From Mytilisepta virgata (lineage: Eukaryota; Mollusca; Bivalvia; Mytilida; Mytilidae), in the NCBI GenBank assembly GCA_028015205.1, contig CM051519.1, positions 81,179,539-81,243,538 of the forward strand: a DNA stretch of 64,000 nt. Direction: 5' to 3'. Shown here piece by piece: positions 21,485 through 36,400 of the stretch. The notes beneath the pieces are model-generated. The model was given only the letters and a program-made list of their open reading frames with translations, did not search any database and was not told where the DNA came from. A program made the translations under genes and the position numbers. Position 1 is the stretch's first letter. Every line of letters begins with the position of its first letter.

Positions 21485-24400
21485 CTGAAAGGGAGGTAAT
21501 TCAACATTCGTGAAGTTATAATAAAACTAGAAGATCTTATAACATTAAATACACATTTAATAATAAACAATTCTTAGATTATCAATCAGTGCCAAAAACC
21601 AAGGGAGATTATTTTGCATATGAACTAGAACTGTGAGTGACCTCACTGAGTGATACTCTCTGCTTGCAATACTATGAATGTTCAAACTTTGGAATACTGG
21701 AAAGGGCATTAACAATAGCTGCTTTCTAAAGGTTCATTCTCATCCATGCTTGAGAGTAATAAGTTAAATTATCTCCCCTTCCATATTTTGGACAACAACC
21801 ATATTACTTCATGCACATCTGCAGGTAGTGTACTACAACTGTGTAAAGTGTAATAAAAATCCAATAAGCCATTTAGGAGGAGTTGCGCTTACAAGCTTTA
21901 AACATGTAAAACCCTGAAGTTAGATTATCTCCATTTGCAAGCATCCGGCGATAATTATCTTGCTTCATGCACATCTACATATGATGCAAAACCTTCATAT
22001 AGTTTCATCAAAATCTATTGAACAGCTTAGGAGTTGTATTTATAAGCTTTAAACATGTAAAATCCTTAAGTAGATTATCTCCCTTTGCAAGCATCCAGCG
22101 ACATTTATCTTGCTTCATGCACATCTACCTATGATCCCAACCTTCATATAAAGTTTCATCAAAATCCATTGAACAGTTTAGGAGGAGTTACATTTACAAT
22201 CTTTAAACATGTAAAATCCTTAAGTTGAATTCTCTCTCCTTGGAAGCATCCGGCAATAATTATCTTGCTTTATGCACATCTATATATGATGCCTAATCTT
22301 CATATAAAGTTTCATCAAAATCCATTGAACGGTTTAGGTTGCACTTACAAGGTACAAGGACGAACAGACGGACAAGGTGATTCCTATATACTTTGTTCGT
22401 GGGGGGTATAATAAAATAATACACAGATCTTATTTTCCTATCTGCTATTATTATCCTGAAAAGCCTTTGACATTTTACCTTACTCTGAAAGTAATGTTTT
22501 ATGATCCTTTAGTGAACTTTTATTTCATTTAAAATAGTATTATGTGAAAATAAATATTTGCTCTGTTGAAACAACTGGTCCTCCATACAAACCTTTTTAA
22601 AATATTTAATGGAATCTTGATGACGTCTTTGTTGCAACAAAAATGACCCAAACTGTGCATGTACATCCCAAAGGTTAGGATTCATATCTAATGCTTGTAA
22701 ATATGCATCTTCTGCCTCCTGTGGTTTGTTTAGCTGCAAAACAAATACAAAAATGCAAAATGTTAGGGCCCTTTTGAACAAATAAAAACATATATAGCCA
22801 TTATGAAAAATAAATGGATATTCCAAGCAATTGCTGTTTCCCACCAGACTACTTTCCTATGTGGTTGCTAGGTACTGTTCTGAAACCATTGGGCCAATTT
22901 AGTCCAAACTTTGTGTCTGGCATCCCTGACTTCCAACCAACATGGCTGGTGTTACTTAAAATAGAAAAGGGAATTTCAAAAACCTTATTCTGTGAAACTA
23001 CTTGGGGTGTAATAATTCACCAATGCATTGATTGTGTTGATCATGCACTCCAACGATACACGTATCATATCATCACTTCAGGACAGTGATACCGGTACAT
23101 TTCTGGATTATATGTGCAGTTTCTGGATAAATTTTAGAATCAACAAAATGATTTCTGTTTTTTTTATGGGAAAAATTTCAGTTTCATTGTCATTAGTCTC
23201 TATCGGGTACCAGTATTAAATGTGTTAAAAATTTCAACATGGCATCATATTAAGATGCACTTCTTTCATTGAATTTATTACAGTCATGAACACCTTAAAT
23301 TGTAACTTTACAGAGTAAAACTTCTGGGTTGTACAATGTTTGTTTATTTCTCCATTTGGGAGTAAATTTTGGGTGACAAAGTAAATAACCAATGTATTGC
23401 AAGTAAACATCGTGATTCGATTCGATACTCAGGCTTAGAAACTGTATGGCCAGATGGAACCAGCTGACATTAATATCACATAGGGCCCTATGGGAAAATT
23501 TTTTAAAACATTTTCTTGTCTGAAACCATTTGGTCAAATGGAACCATATTTGGCAGCAATGGTCCTCAGGTGCTCCTCTTTCAGAGATATGTCTGATGAC
23601 CTTGACTGTCCTTAGATGGTCCTCTTTGAGTCTGATAACATGAAATGCTAAATCTGCACTTCTGAGCAAAAGGGATTCGAACTTGGCAGCAATGACATTT
23701 ATCCAAAACTGTCAACTAAGATGGCCACCAATGCTTAACACGGGATTAAATTGGAAATTTCACTTCATAAAGTCTTCTTCTGTAATATTAAATCTATTTT
23801 AAACTTTTGGCAGCAATGTTATTTATATGTAGATGATCTAATATAAAAAAAAAATGTTCTTTGATCCCAATCACCAAGTAAGCAGCCTTCCCATTACCAC
23901 TTTTATGGTCATTGATTGGCAAAATAAGCCAGGGGACCACAGATTTGTGTTAACTCAAACAGCACATACTCTATTCAAGAAACAATTCATGGCAGCTGTA
24001 TGTTTGTATGAGATTTTGATATGGGTAACATTATTTGAGCAAAATTTTATTCCAAGCTGAGCAAGGGATAAAATTTAAGCAAATAATATTACCTATGTTA
24101 AAATCTAATACAAATTTATGGCTGCCAAGAATAATCTTGATTCTAATATCATAATGGCTAAAACAGAAAATAGGTAAATGAAGTGAAACGATACTGTTGT
24201 CAAGTCATTAAAGATGGCATTTTTTGGAATTAATATTGATTCACTCATAGGCTCTTTGCATCAGAAATAAACATTTATTCTAAAACCAGTTGTTGGCATG
24301 ATAGGGGTTATGTTCTTCTCGTATAATTATGATGTTAAACCCCTAATGGGAGGGATTGTGGCTGATTTTCTATATGATAAAAACATAATCTTTTGATCAA

Positions 24401-27400
24401 TTTAATTGAGGTCTGGAGCAAGCATGTCAGTAACTGCTAGTAGTCTTTTATTAATTTATATTGATCATGTCATTTTCCTTAGTTTCTTCCATTAACCTTT
24501 CTAAAATCGTACTAGGACTTCTTTTGAACTGAGTTTTACTGTGCGTATCGCTGTGTGCTTGTTTTCCACATTGGCTACAGGTATATGTTTAACCCCGCCA
24601 CATTTTTGCGCCTGTCCCAAGTCAGGAACCTCTGGCTTTTTTTAAATCTTGTGTTAATTAGTGTGGCATCCATTTTGCTGAACAAGTGTGCATTATTGTT
24701 TAGGTGCCAGCTGAAGCCCGCCTCTGGGTGCAGGATTTTCTCGCTGCATTGAAGAACCATTCGTAGCCTTGAGCTGTTTTCTGCTTTTTGGTCGGGTTGT
24801 TGTCTCTTTGACACATTCCCCATTTCCATTATTCTATTGTAAATGAAGTACTATAAGGATTTTCAAATGACACCCATTTTGATTTTTCAGCTTTGTCTAT
24901 AGCTTGTGAGTGTTAACTCTGAACCAGATTAATACATACCCTGTTTAACATATCAGCTTTACACAGATAAGCCAGAACAAAAAATGGATCCTTTTCTATA
25001 GCTTTTTGTGTAAATTCTAGTCCTCTTTCAATCTGACCATGTTCACTGTATAACTGCCCTAATTTCATCATAACTTCAGTACTATCTAAAGAAAAGCATT
25101 TAAACAGTCATGTCATGCTAGACCGCCAAAGATATAATTCAGAGGTAAATTTCAATCAAAGTCAACTCAGAAATAAACCTCAACAACAGTCAACGGACCT
25201 TAAAATATAGGTTTTTTGCAGTAGAAGGCAAGATTGCCTAAAATAATTACAAATAATAGAGTTACAGGTGGTTACTGAGATACAGATAGGCATGTCGGAT
25301 ATTATTAATTCATCATAACTGGAGTTATGTCCCATCCACCATAACGCCAGCTACGCATATTACAACTTTTTGTCATACTAATATTTCTCTGGTTTAGTTA
25401 TCTCAGTGGAAGACATTTTTCTGACTTGCTACAAATTTCGAGTGCCATATAATTATCCAAGAATAATTCTGCCTACCGGTACCCGTATTTGATCAAATAT
25501 AATCTTTGAATGTTTGAGAAAATTATTCGCTTTTTCATAAATTCTTGTTTTATCTTTTGTCTAATTCCAAATATTGAATTTATTTTGTTAATAAAAAGCA
25601 CAAAACATAAAAAACAAAAAAACCAGCTGACTTTCCTTGTTTCTTATAAATGTAGTGACAAAAATTAAGGGTGAGTGTACAGTATAAATTTTCCTAGTGG
25701 ATTCGTCTGAGTTCAATTCAATTTTTAATTTAGAAAGAACACCACAAACACATTTTATCTATCATAATTCATTTTACAATTAATTATAAAGTAATCTATT
25801 TATACAAAATTTTTGTCGAATCAAACGAAAAATTGTATTCGAAAACAACACCTTTAGAAAACATCAAAAGTACATAGCTTTACTGATTGATTTTTGCTTT
25901 TTGCCATGTTGATGTTTATAAAGTCATGTTGTGGCAAGTTAATAGTCGTAAAAATAAATGCACCTCAATGAAGTTAAAAAAAAATATTCAGATAGTGGAT
26001 GTTTTCAAAATTAAAATGAGGGAGTAACAAATTTGAATAAATAAAACATGATAACTTCAAACTAAATATGAATAGGATTTAACACTTATTTAACATACCT
26101 GGTAGAAGTTTATTTAATTTTTCAAAAATTTTCAATATTTCTTTATGTGTGTCTGTTCTCTGTTTGTCTGTTAGTCTTTGATCATTCATCATATTTCTCC
26201 TACTTAATTCTAAAAATAAAATGTCAACAATTATGATTTAATTAAGGTTAAATCCTCAAACAGCTGTAAACAGGAATTTTACAAATCAAAATCTAAAAAA
26301 ACTATAGAAATATTTTCTGGGACAATTATACATCATCAAAATGTTATCCTGGATTTCATAATATATACAAGACCCTAAAACAAAACCAAACCACTCCTAT
26401 GGTGAACTGAATAAAGGAAATTAAACTTTAAATATCAGTTAACTGCTCAAATAACTGGAGTTATCTCCCATCCACAACAGACAGAGGTGTGAAACTGCAT
26501 TGTAATTGAGAAAATAGTCAGGTACTTTTCAAAATAGCCAATCCAGCATGTCCCATGAATTTATTTTGAAACAAGAGGCTCACCAGAGCCTGTATCGCTC
26601 ACCTGTAGTCTGGTTTTCATTGGACAATTAATCAACTATTTGACCAAGTTTGTTGCAATTGGTTCAATTGTCCAGGGAAAATTTGTTGAAGATTTATTTT
26701 TCATATGGTTTAATGTTAAAATGTGTTCCCTGATGGTGGTAGTCCCGGCAGGAAGTTGACCAGGAATAAGGGTGAACCTTAAATAAATGTAACAGAACCC
26801 GACCTCAAATTACACAAACTAATAACTCCTAAATAGAATTTGGGAATCCCTTCAAAATTTCAGGATATGCAGATCTCAACATGGCAAACATTTTTCAATT
26901 TACATTTCACTTCTATCTCAAATAGTTTTGGAGATAAATGCAAAAATGTTAAAATTTTGAAAATTTGACAAAAAAAGGGCAATAACTCCTATACGGGTTT
27001 TGGAATTTCCTACAAAATTTCAGGGTAGGTAGATCTCATCATGCTGATCAATTTTACCCCATGTCAGATTTTTGATATCTGTAACGGTTTTTAAGTTATA
27101 AGCCAAAAACAACACATCCACCCCTATATTCTATTTTTAGCTATGACAGCTATGTTTTACGTCAGATCAAAATAAATTGACGATAGTTTGTAGAGGACGT
27201 CATAGATCATTCCTATTAAGTTTCAAACCAATCGGCCCAGCGGTTTCAGAGGAGAAGATTTTTGAATGAAAAAATTTTGAAAATTTGACAAAAAAAGGGC
27301 AACAACTCCTAAATTGGTTTTGGGATTTTCTTTAAAATTTCAGGGTAGGTAGATCTCAACATGGGAAACATTTTTCAAATTTACATTTCACTTTTATCTC

Positions 27401-30400
27401 AAATAGTTTTGGAAATAAATGACAAAAAATGTTAAGATTTTGAAAATTTGACGAAAAAAGGGCAATAACTCCTATACGGGTTGTGGAATTTCCTTCAGAA
27501 TTTCAGGGTAGGTAGATCTCGTCATGCTGATCAATTTTACCCCATGTCAGATTTTCGATATCTGTAACGGTTTTTAAGTTATAAGCCAAAAAAAACACAT
27601 CCACCACTATATTCTATTTTTAGCTACGACAGCCATGTTTTACGGCAGATCAAAATAAATTGAGGATCGTTTGTAGAGGACATGACATAGATCATTCCTA
27701 TTAAGTTTCAAACCAATCGGCCCAGCAGTTTCAGAGGAGAAGATTTTTGAATGTTAAAATTTTAACAAGAAGATTTTTGAAATTTCAGCCAATCAGAACA
27801 CATTATTGGGCCTGGCAGCCATGTTGAATATTCGATCAGCACCAAAATTACAAATTCTGTAAAGGACCTTCACAGGAACATTGCTGCCAAGTTTGGTTCC
27901 ATTTGGTTCAGTGGTTTTTTAGAAGAAGATTGAAATGTGAAAAGTTAACGGACGGACGACGGACGACAGACGACGGACGGACGACGGACGACGGACGGAC
28001 GACGGACGACGGACGCAAAGTGATGGCAAAAGCTCACCATGGCTTTTAGCCAGGTGAGCTAAAAAATAGTTCTGTTCCTGTAATATCAAGAGAAAAGACC
28101 GACAATGAGAATAATGTATACATGAGTTATCGGGAAAGACAAGTGGATACAACGATCTTCCTCTAAACCAAACTCTTTCCATATTGTAGGTTTTTCTGCT
28201 GGTGGAATGGAGGGAGAAGTGGGAGATTGAAAAGGACCACTGTCCAGAGTTTTCTTTTATGATTTTGCATACTGCCTTTATACTATAGAAATAACAGTAA
28301 CCAATAACCTGGCTCATTGTAAAATTTGGGAAAAGCATTCTGAATTTATATTTAAAAATAAAACTGCAAAAAAATTATAACTCCAATATATCTCCATTAA
28401 AAACCTTCCACTTTATTTTGTTTTCAGAAGGACTTTCGTATTATCAAAAACTGCAATGATACATCACAACATGTTTATTCAAGTCAAAATTATATCAAAT
28501 TGTAATTTGTTATGAAATCTGATTACTTCTTCAAGATATTGAAAAACCATGTAAATTATTTGAATGGTCGAAGTCCCACCACCAAAAAAACAGCCTAAAG
28601 GGAAATTAATAACTGACTATAGATGATCTAAAGGAAGTTATAGAGTTCTACGTATCTTCAGGGTAAATGCCATGCAATACAACTCCAACTGGAGCTCTCA
28701 CCTTATTTTTTTTAGATTTTTTTTAATGATGATACATATGAATTGGAGAATACCATATTGTATTTAGATTTAACACATACATTTGCATTCAGTTAGATAT
28801 ACAAATATGTCATGTTTTAAATTGCCATGATTTTTGTACTTTGAAATGTTTGATTCTAAAACAAATTAAATATTTGTAATGATGAAGATTATTCACTCCA
28901 ATGAAAAGATGTTATACCATTTAATTCTAGCACTACTTGGTAGGTGAATATAGAAGATAATTTACAGGCAGTTGAAGACCATGTTTGCCTGTGTAAGACA
29001 CACATGTGGAATATCCTTGCCTTACATCACGTGACACAAAACATCACATCACAATACATCAACTCTCCCAGATTTAGACAAAAAATTTCAAAAAGAAAAT
29101 TGCTTATAAATAGAAAATTACTACACGATTCTCATTTAGAATTTAATTTTAAGTTTTATACTTTAGTATAAAACCAAACTGCATATGATCTTTCCGATTA
29201 TGATGTTTGTTTTTCTCTAGAATTCGTTTTGTAGGAAGATTTTTTCTATCATGGTGGACATTCTCACTTTCTATCTATTTCTTTGAATTTTTTTCGGTCT
29301 ATAATGAGAGAAAAGATGTAGGATAAGGAATTCCCTCTGTATGAAAGATAGCTATAGTCTTACATCATGTGACACAAAATGTCACGTCACAAAACATTCT
29401 GTCGACATCATAAATGTCAAAATGACAAGAAAACATAAACTCTTTTAGGTTTTGACCAAAAATTTCAAAAATAAATTGCTTATAAATAGAAAACTACAAG
29501 ATTTTCATTTAGAATTTAATTTCAAGTTTTATACTTTTAGTTAAATTAGTATAAAACCAAATTGTGAATGATCTTTCTGATTATGATATTAGTTTTTCTC
29601 TAGAATAATTCATTTTGTTGAAAGATTTTTCTGTCACTGGGGCCATTAACATCTTCCATCTATTTCAACAATTTTACTCTTACAGATTTTAAATGTTACT
29701 TTACAAAATATTTCAAATACTAAATTAGAAAATATACTAAAAATTTTAAAACAACCCAAGCTAACAATACATTTTGATTAAACTAATTATATGAGGTCCT
29801 TGTTTTTAAAATGCTTACAGCGATCAGAATGTTAAAATAGAACTATGGTTTGAGTTGTCAAAACCTTAATATCTACACACAATAAAGACCTTCGCTAAGC
29901 TCAGCATGAACAATTAAACAATTAAAGTAACGATGGGCACACTATTATGCTTGACCCAATAAAGTGTTGGATATTAAAATATACATTACATAGAAAAATT
30001 AAAATTGGATGAATAATAAAGATTTTAGGTGTCCTGCAAAATGGCTAATGTTGGCCCCTTTAATCCCTTCTATCTTTGAAAAAAACTGACAGGGGTAGCT
30101 TTTATTGTATTTAAAAAAAAATCATCAAAATCGAATAAGAAAATAAAAGTGTGTCCCTTTTTTTTCTCCTTATATCTCTAAAATGGTAAGAGACAGTGAA
30201 AAAGAAGTTTTTCGATTTGTCAAGGAACATTAAAAACCAAAAATCATAAAAACTGGATAAAAACCCATAATGACCCCAGAAAAAAAAACAGGAGGGACCA
30301 GATTCCCCAAAATCAATACCAACCTGTATTTCTTATGGGAGTAAAATATTATAAGGAACGTTTAATAGAACAAAAGTAAATGAGCGGAAACCTAATTGTC

Positions 30401-33400
30401 TACGGACGCCAACGCCGCAACCCATGACAACAGGCTAATACCATTATATGACTGCAAATATTTGCGGTCGTATAAAAAAGCCATCTTATAAATTTACTCT
30501 TGTATATATAAAAGCAGGGTTTCCTATAAGGAAACTATAAAGATATCTAGGGAATTAATTTGGCCTTAGGAACCAACAGTAATTATGATCCTTATTTACA
30601 TTTTAGGCTGCATGCAATAAAATTGGAAAAAAATAAACCTACTGTTCACTGAAAATTAAGAAACATATAATTAGTTATGGGTATCAATTGTTGTGGTAAT
30701 AACTGAAAAGTGGTTTATCCAAAACATCATTTTTCTCATTTTTATCACTTTGAAAAATAAAAAAAAGGTTAATAAAAATTGTCAAAAATTATAATTGGAG
30801 TTATCCCCCATTGCTCATCAATTTCTTGAAAGTTGTTATGTAAAGAAATACACCGCAGTTATTATGGAAAAACTTACCTTCATACACTAACTTTTCCTCT
30901 GGAATGGCAGCATTTTTCCTCTGAATCCCTATGGCAACTGTATCTCCAAGGTTTATAGTTCCATGGTATGTTCCTTCTGGCTGTCAAAATTCAATCTTTT
31001 CCTCGTTATTAAAAAAAATCTTAAATAAACCACATTGTTCAAATATGTAGATAAGTCCAAAGTTTGAGTCTTATATTGCTGAAATACACAGTGATCACAA
31101 AACTGAAATGTCAGAAATGTCAAGATTTGATAAGGACGATTTTTTGCCTTATTAAATAACAATTTTATGAATTTCCTGCTTTCAACTGAAAACAAGAGAG
31201 CTGTCTGAGTGACAGCAAACTGGGTTTTCCTTCTATTTATTTTTACTGAGTAACTTTTCTCCAACAAAGAAGTCAAGGGTCAAGGTCAGATGTCAACATC
31301 TTTAGTACACGACACATCATCTTGAGGTACACTACCCACACATCAAAGATCTAAGATTTAGGTTTTAAGACAAAAAAGTTACAGGCTGGACATGATTAGT
31401 AGTTTATTGACCTTGAGGTAAAAGTTCAAGGTCAACATCCTTAATATGCGACCCAGCATCTTGAGGAAACCTAAGTACACAACAAATATCCTAGGTCTTA
31501 AGGCAAAAAAGTTACAAATGACCAATTTATTGACCTTGAGGTCAAGTGTCAAGGTCAATATCCTTGGAATGTGAAACATTGTCTTGAGGTAACCTACCTA
31601 CACACCAAAGATCCAAGGCCTAGGTCTTAAGACAAAAAAGTTACCAAAATGACCTATTTATTGACCTTGAGGTCAACAGTCAAGGTCAATATTCTTGGTA
31701 CACGACATATCATCTTGAGATAACCTACCTACACACCAAAAATCCAAGGCCTAGGTCTTTATACAAAAAAAGTTACAGGCCGGACACGAAGATGATCTTA
31801 AATGACCTATTTATTCAGCCCAAGGTCAAGGGTCAAGGTCATAGGTCAAAATTTTTGAAACATGACACATTGTCTTGAGGTGACATATCCATATACCATA
31901 GATCTAAGGTCTAGGTCTTAAGACAAGAAAGTTATAGGCCGGACATGATTGGTAGCCACCCGCATTCACCAATTCAATAACCGGATTTTTCCAGAGGAAA
32001 ACCCAGTTAAAAATTTCTCATATCTTAAGTGGAAATATACTAATATTGATTCACTCATAGGGTCTTTGCATCAGAAATTAACACATTTATTCTGAAACCA
32101 GTTGTTGGCATAATACAGGTTACGTTCTTCTCATATAATTTATGATGGCATGATACTAAACCCCTAACAGGAGGGATTGTGGCTGATTTTCTATATGATA
32201 AAGACATAATCTTTCGATCTGGAGCTGACATGTCAGTAACTGCTAGTAGTCCTTTGTTAAGTTATATTGAAAATTGCCATTTTGTTTAGTTTCTTCTGTT
32301 ACCTTTTCTAACATCAGACTCAGACTTCTTTGGAACTGAGTTTTACTGTGTGACTATATCACTGTGAGTTTGTTTATTCCACATTGGCTAGAGGTATAGG
32401 GGGAGGGTTGATATCTCACAAAACATGTTTAACCCTGCCGCATATTTGCGTCTGTCCCATAAGTCAGGTACCTTTAGCCTTTGTTAGTCTTGTGTGTTTT
32501 TTTAAATTTTGATTCATTTGTATGTTTCGGAGTTTGGTGTGGCGTCCATTTCGCTAAACTAATATGCATTATTGTTTAGGGGCCAGCTGAAGCCTGCCTC
32601 TGGGTGAAGGCTTTTCTTGCTGCATTGAAGACCCATTAGAAGCCTTGGGCTGTTTTCTGCTCTTTGGTCGGGTTGTTGTCTCTTTGACACATTCCACATT
32701 TCCATTCTCTATTGTAAGGTTAGAATTCATTGCTTTCAGCTTTTTTCTTATGTATTGACAGGGATTAGCCTGCCACTTTTCAATCAATCAATGCCAAGAC
32801 ATTTTATTAATGTAATATGATTTTCAAAATCTGAATGTAAAGATATCAGAAGTACAGAACATCTTTTGCTAGTTAATTGATTAAGAGTTATATTCTAATT
32901 TGATATGCATGTACCCAGTTTTAAATGCAGTCTTTTACCAGTGGTTTTTACAAATGAATGTTGTCAGATGTATATAATGTATAAATACAAACCAAATACA
33001 GTATTTCCCCAGCTTTCTGTACACACTCCATTGGTTTGTCTGACTCTGATAAATTAGGATACACCTTTTCATACCATTCTATCTGTGTAAAACCAGGATA
33101 CACTCCTAAAACAATTTAAGCTTTTACTATGATATCTAACGTATGGGAACAAGATTGTAGTTGCATAGCCCTCTTCAATGAGTTGTCTAACTTCAATGTG
33201 TTGCTTTTCATTATTATAGAAAACAAGTCAAGCTTAAGAAAATAACCTTTGTCTAAAATGCAGCAATAAAATTCCAGAAGATTTCAATTCATTTTTTAAA
33301 AGCTAATTTATGAAAAGAAATTCTAAGGTTAAAAGATGAAATATATGAAAACAAACAAAAATAATACAGTTTTTGTACAAAGTTTAATGAAATGCTGTCA

Positions 33401-36400
33401 AATAGTATACCTCCTGGTGGAGTGTGGGTTATTGGATACAAAAACCATCTTTTTTCTCCATAAATAACTCCATTCCAAGCATCAGCATGTTTGTGGAAAC
33501 TAACACCACTACTAGAAGCTCCCAAGAAAAATATACTGTCATCTCTGCCATCCTAAATTATATATTCAATAGTATTTATTAGTATATAACATCTACAATA
33601 GTCCAGCAGTAGCTGCACATAAATGCCAAACCACAGAATGAGATTTTTCTCATCTTGTGTTTCCCTTACCCTACAGCCTTCATTTTCTTTTCAGATGTCT
33701 GTATTCATGCCAAAATGCAGCAAGATTAACATAGCAATAATGAACATCAAATTTATTTTTGAGCTGAAATATTCTTATAAACATGGTAATAAATCTCATT
33801 AATCTCATATATTGTCTACAAAGAATAGCAATGATTATTGTTCACATTAATTTCCAAATTATATCTGAATTTATAGCATTGAGTATGGTGAAATACCGGG
33901 ATTTCCGAGTGAAATCAAATTCCATAATTCACCCAGTGAAATCGAAAGTCATATTTCACTCTAGGAAGTGATGCAGCAATAGCTGTCGCCAACGATGTTG
34001 CTATACAATAGTCGACGCGTAATCATATAATAACATAATCCCTTGTATTTTCTCGTTAAAATTTCTGAATACATGGAATATTTCAATGTAATAAACAGAA
34101 TGACTAATCTTGAAATTTGAATACCAAAGATCTGCAACTCATGACCAAAAAACACTCGTGGGCTATGTGCACTCGTGAATTAATGTGTTGTTCGGTAACT
34201 TGTTGTAGATTGTTAGGTATTCGCATTTCAAGATTAGTGATACTATAAGTATATAGAAAAACTTGTCTGTTGATCTATGGCTATAAGCATTTACATGAAA
34301 ACATTGAAAAAAGGGTAAAAATATCAAAGAAGTTTGTGTCCATGGATACCATTACACTCTCAACAAATTTACAGGTTCAGCAAACCAAAGAATACCTCTA
34401 CTTTTCCCATAATTTATATGTAACTCTTATGACTAGTCAGAGAATAAACAACAACAAAACAAATTTTGTGCATTATCATGGGGAGTAACTCAGATAAGAC
34501 AAAGTGTGAACTACATCAATTCCAACCCCCTATTAAAAATTCAAGAATTTGGCTTTTTTCAACTGAATCAAGGGGCATAACTCATGAAAGAAAATATGAA
34601 ATATGTAAAATTTGATTACTTCTCAAAACTGTATTAAAATTTTGTTGAAGTCTACTCAAAGTATTGATGGAAACCAATCTCAAGATGTAAAACAAACATA
34701 CATAAGGAAAAGCATAAAAGCATTAATAAAATACAGTGTACTGGTGTGTGAATTACATAATGTCTTGTCTTAACAGTAATATCTTTAAAATTTTTATTAA
34801 GCATGCAAACTCATCAAATGATAGCCAACAATTCACTTCTAACTTATTGTCACAGAATTTACATTTTTAAGGGAAAATTACAAAAAATGCTTACATAAAT
34901 AAGAAATTATTGGTATCATTTTTTTGTGCATGTTCCTTAAATACTTATTACAGTTTACTCTAGTATTAATATAATTCATTTTGTACAAAACCCATTTCAT
35001 TACGTACCAAATATAATTTATTGATTTTTCAAAGTTTTTGTGTTCCTCTTCAATTGAATAAAAATAATCAGAACATCAAATCTAAAATTACTGCAAAGTA
35101 AACATTTCTTATAAACCATTTAAAGTTCGACAGAAAATCGATCCATTTTGATTTTCACTTTTATTTAATCAAATATTTATATTAATGTTAAAACATTTTA
35201 TCTTTGTTTACACAGACAGTAATATTTACTTTTCATTTAAGATAGTTTGGAGTCTATAGAAATCCTACTGGCTAAACAGTTAAAACAGTCCTAAGAGTAC
35301 AATGTATGCTATTTGTCAGTTAGAAATGTGCGGTAAATGCATAGATTAATATTATATCACAATAATCAAAACTCCCATTTTTCATATTTGCTATATAGTA
35401 ATATTGTACTGCAAAAAAACTACATCAATAAAATGTTAACAAAAATTCACAATACTGATAATAAAAGGCAGATGATTTTTTTGAAATTTATAGTATTACA
35501 AATGATATTTATAATAAGACAACTTTTTTTTTGTCACAAAGAAAATAAAAATTACTGCAGAACCTTGTCTGCTCAAGGGATAACTAAAAACAGTTTCAAT
35601 TACAATTAAATTCAAAGTCATAAAAGGTTTTGTGGTGAGACTTCAAAGGTTGTTCAGGATTTACATAGTTTTACTTGGTTTGTAATGAAGAAGTAATAAC
35701 TATATGGGGACCAGATGGTCAAGCCAGGTCTTAGTATTTCACTATAACTCCTATTGATCTACAGTCCGTCACTAGTGAGCATGTAACTTTGCCGTGAGGT
35801 ACAGTGTTCAACTCCGATTCTGAAAGTCAAGGATTACCAGAATTCCTGCCAAAGATAATGATTCTCTGTTGTGTCAAACTAATAAAAAAAAAAACCAAAT
35901 CAATAATGTATGAAACTCTTTTTCTTTAAAGATTACCTTGATTTCAAAATATTTTGGCGGCTTCAAAGTCAACGGAAGACTTGAATCATTATAGAACATT
36001 CTATCAAATATATACCTGAAATATAAAAAATTATGTTTTTAAAACTTTTTATGTTTTATTTTCAAGTATTATATGAAGATGAAATGATTTAGGATAAAAA
36101 ATGTTGGAAAAACCTGTTAAAAAGTATGTATAATAACTCTGAAAACCAAAAACTGACTTTTCACTATATTCTATTGTATTTAAGCATTTCCCTGTTCTGA
36201 CAGTTTGTTTTGGGAGGTTCAAAAGAATGGTGTTACAATTTCTATTATGATGTTCGATGTATCTGAGAATTTAAATTCAACATACCTTTATTTGCAAAGT
36301 GAAAACAGCATGTCATATATAAAATAAAATATTAGTTAAACCTAATGTCATAAACTTCTTCTCATTGTAATATGTTGGTTGGAGATACTTAAGTCAAAAT

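Noticed and set aside
24575..24829. 84-aa minus-strand frame
   Set aside because: Same dispersed repeat as above; no splice or domain support.
27919..28338. 139-aa minus-strand frame with VRRPSSVRRPSSVRR repeats
   Set aside because: It is the (GACGGAC)n tract of the Helitron-like element in translation.
32569..32787. 72-aa minus-strand protein (NSNLTIENGNVECVKETTTR)
   Set aside because: It lies mostly on a dispersed repeat also present at 24575-24829, where the matching frame is broken differently.
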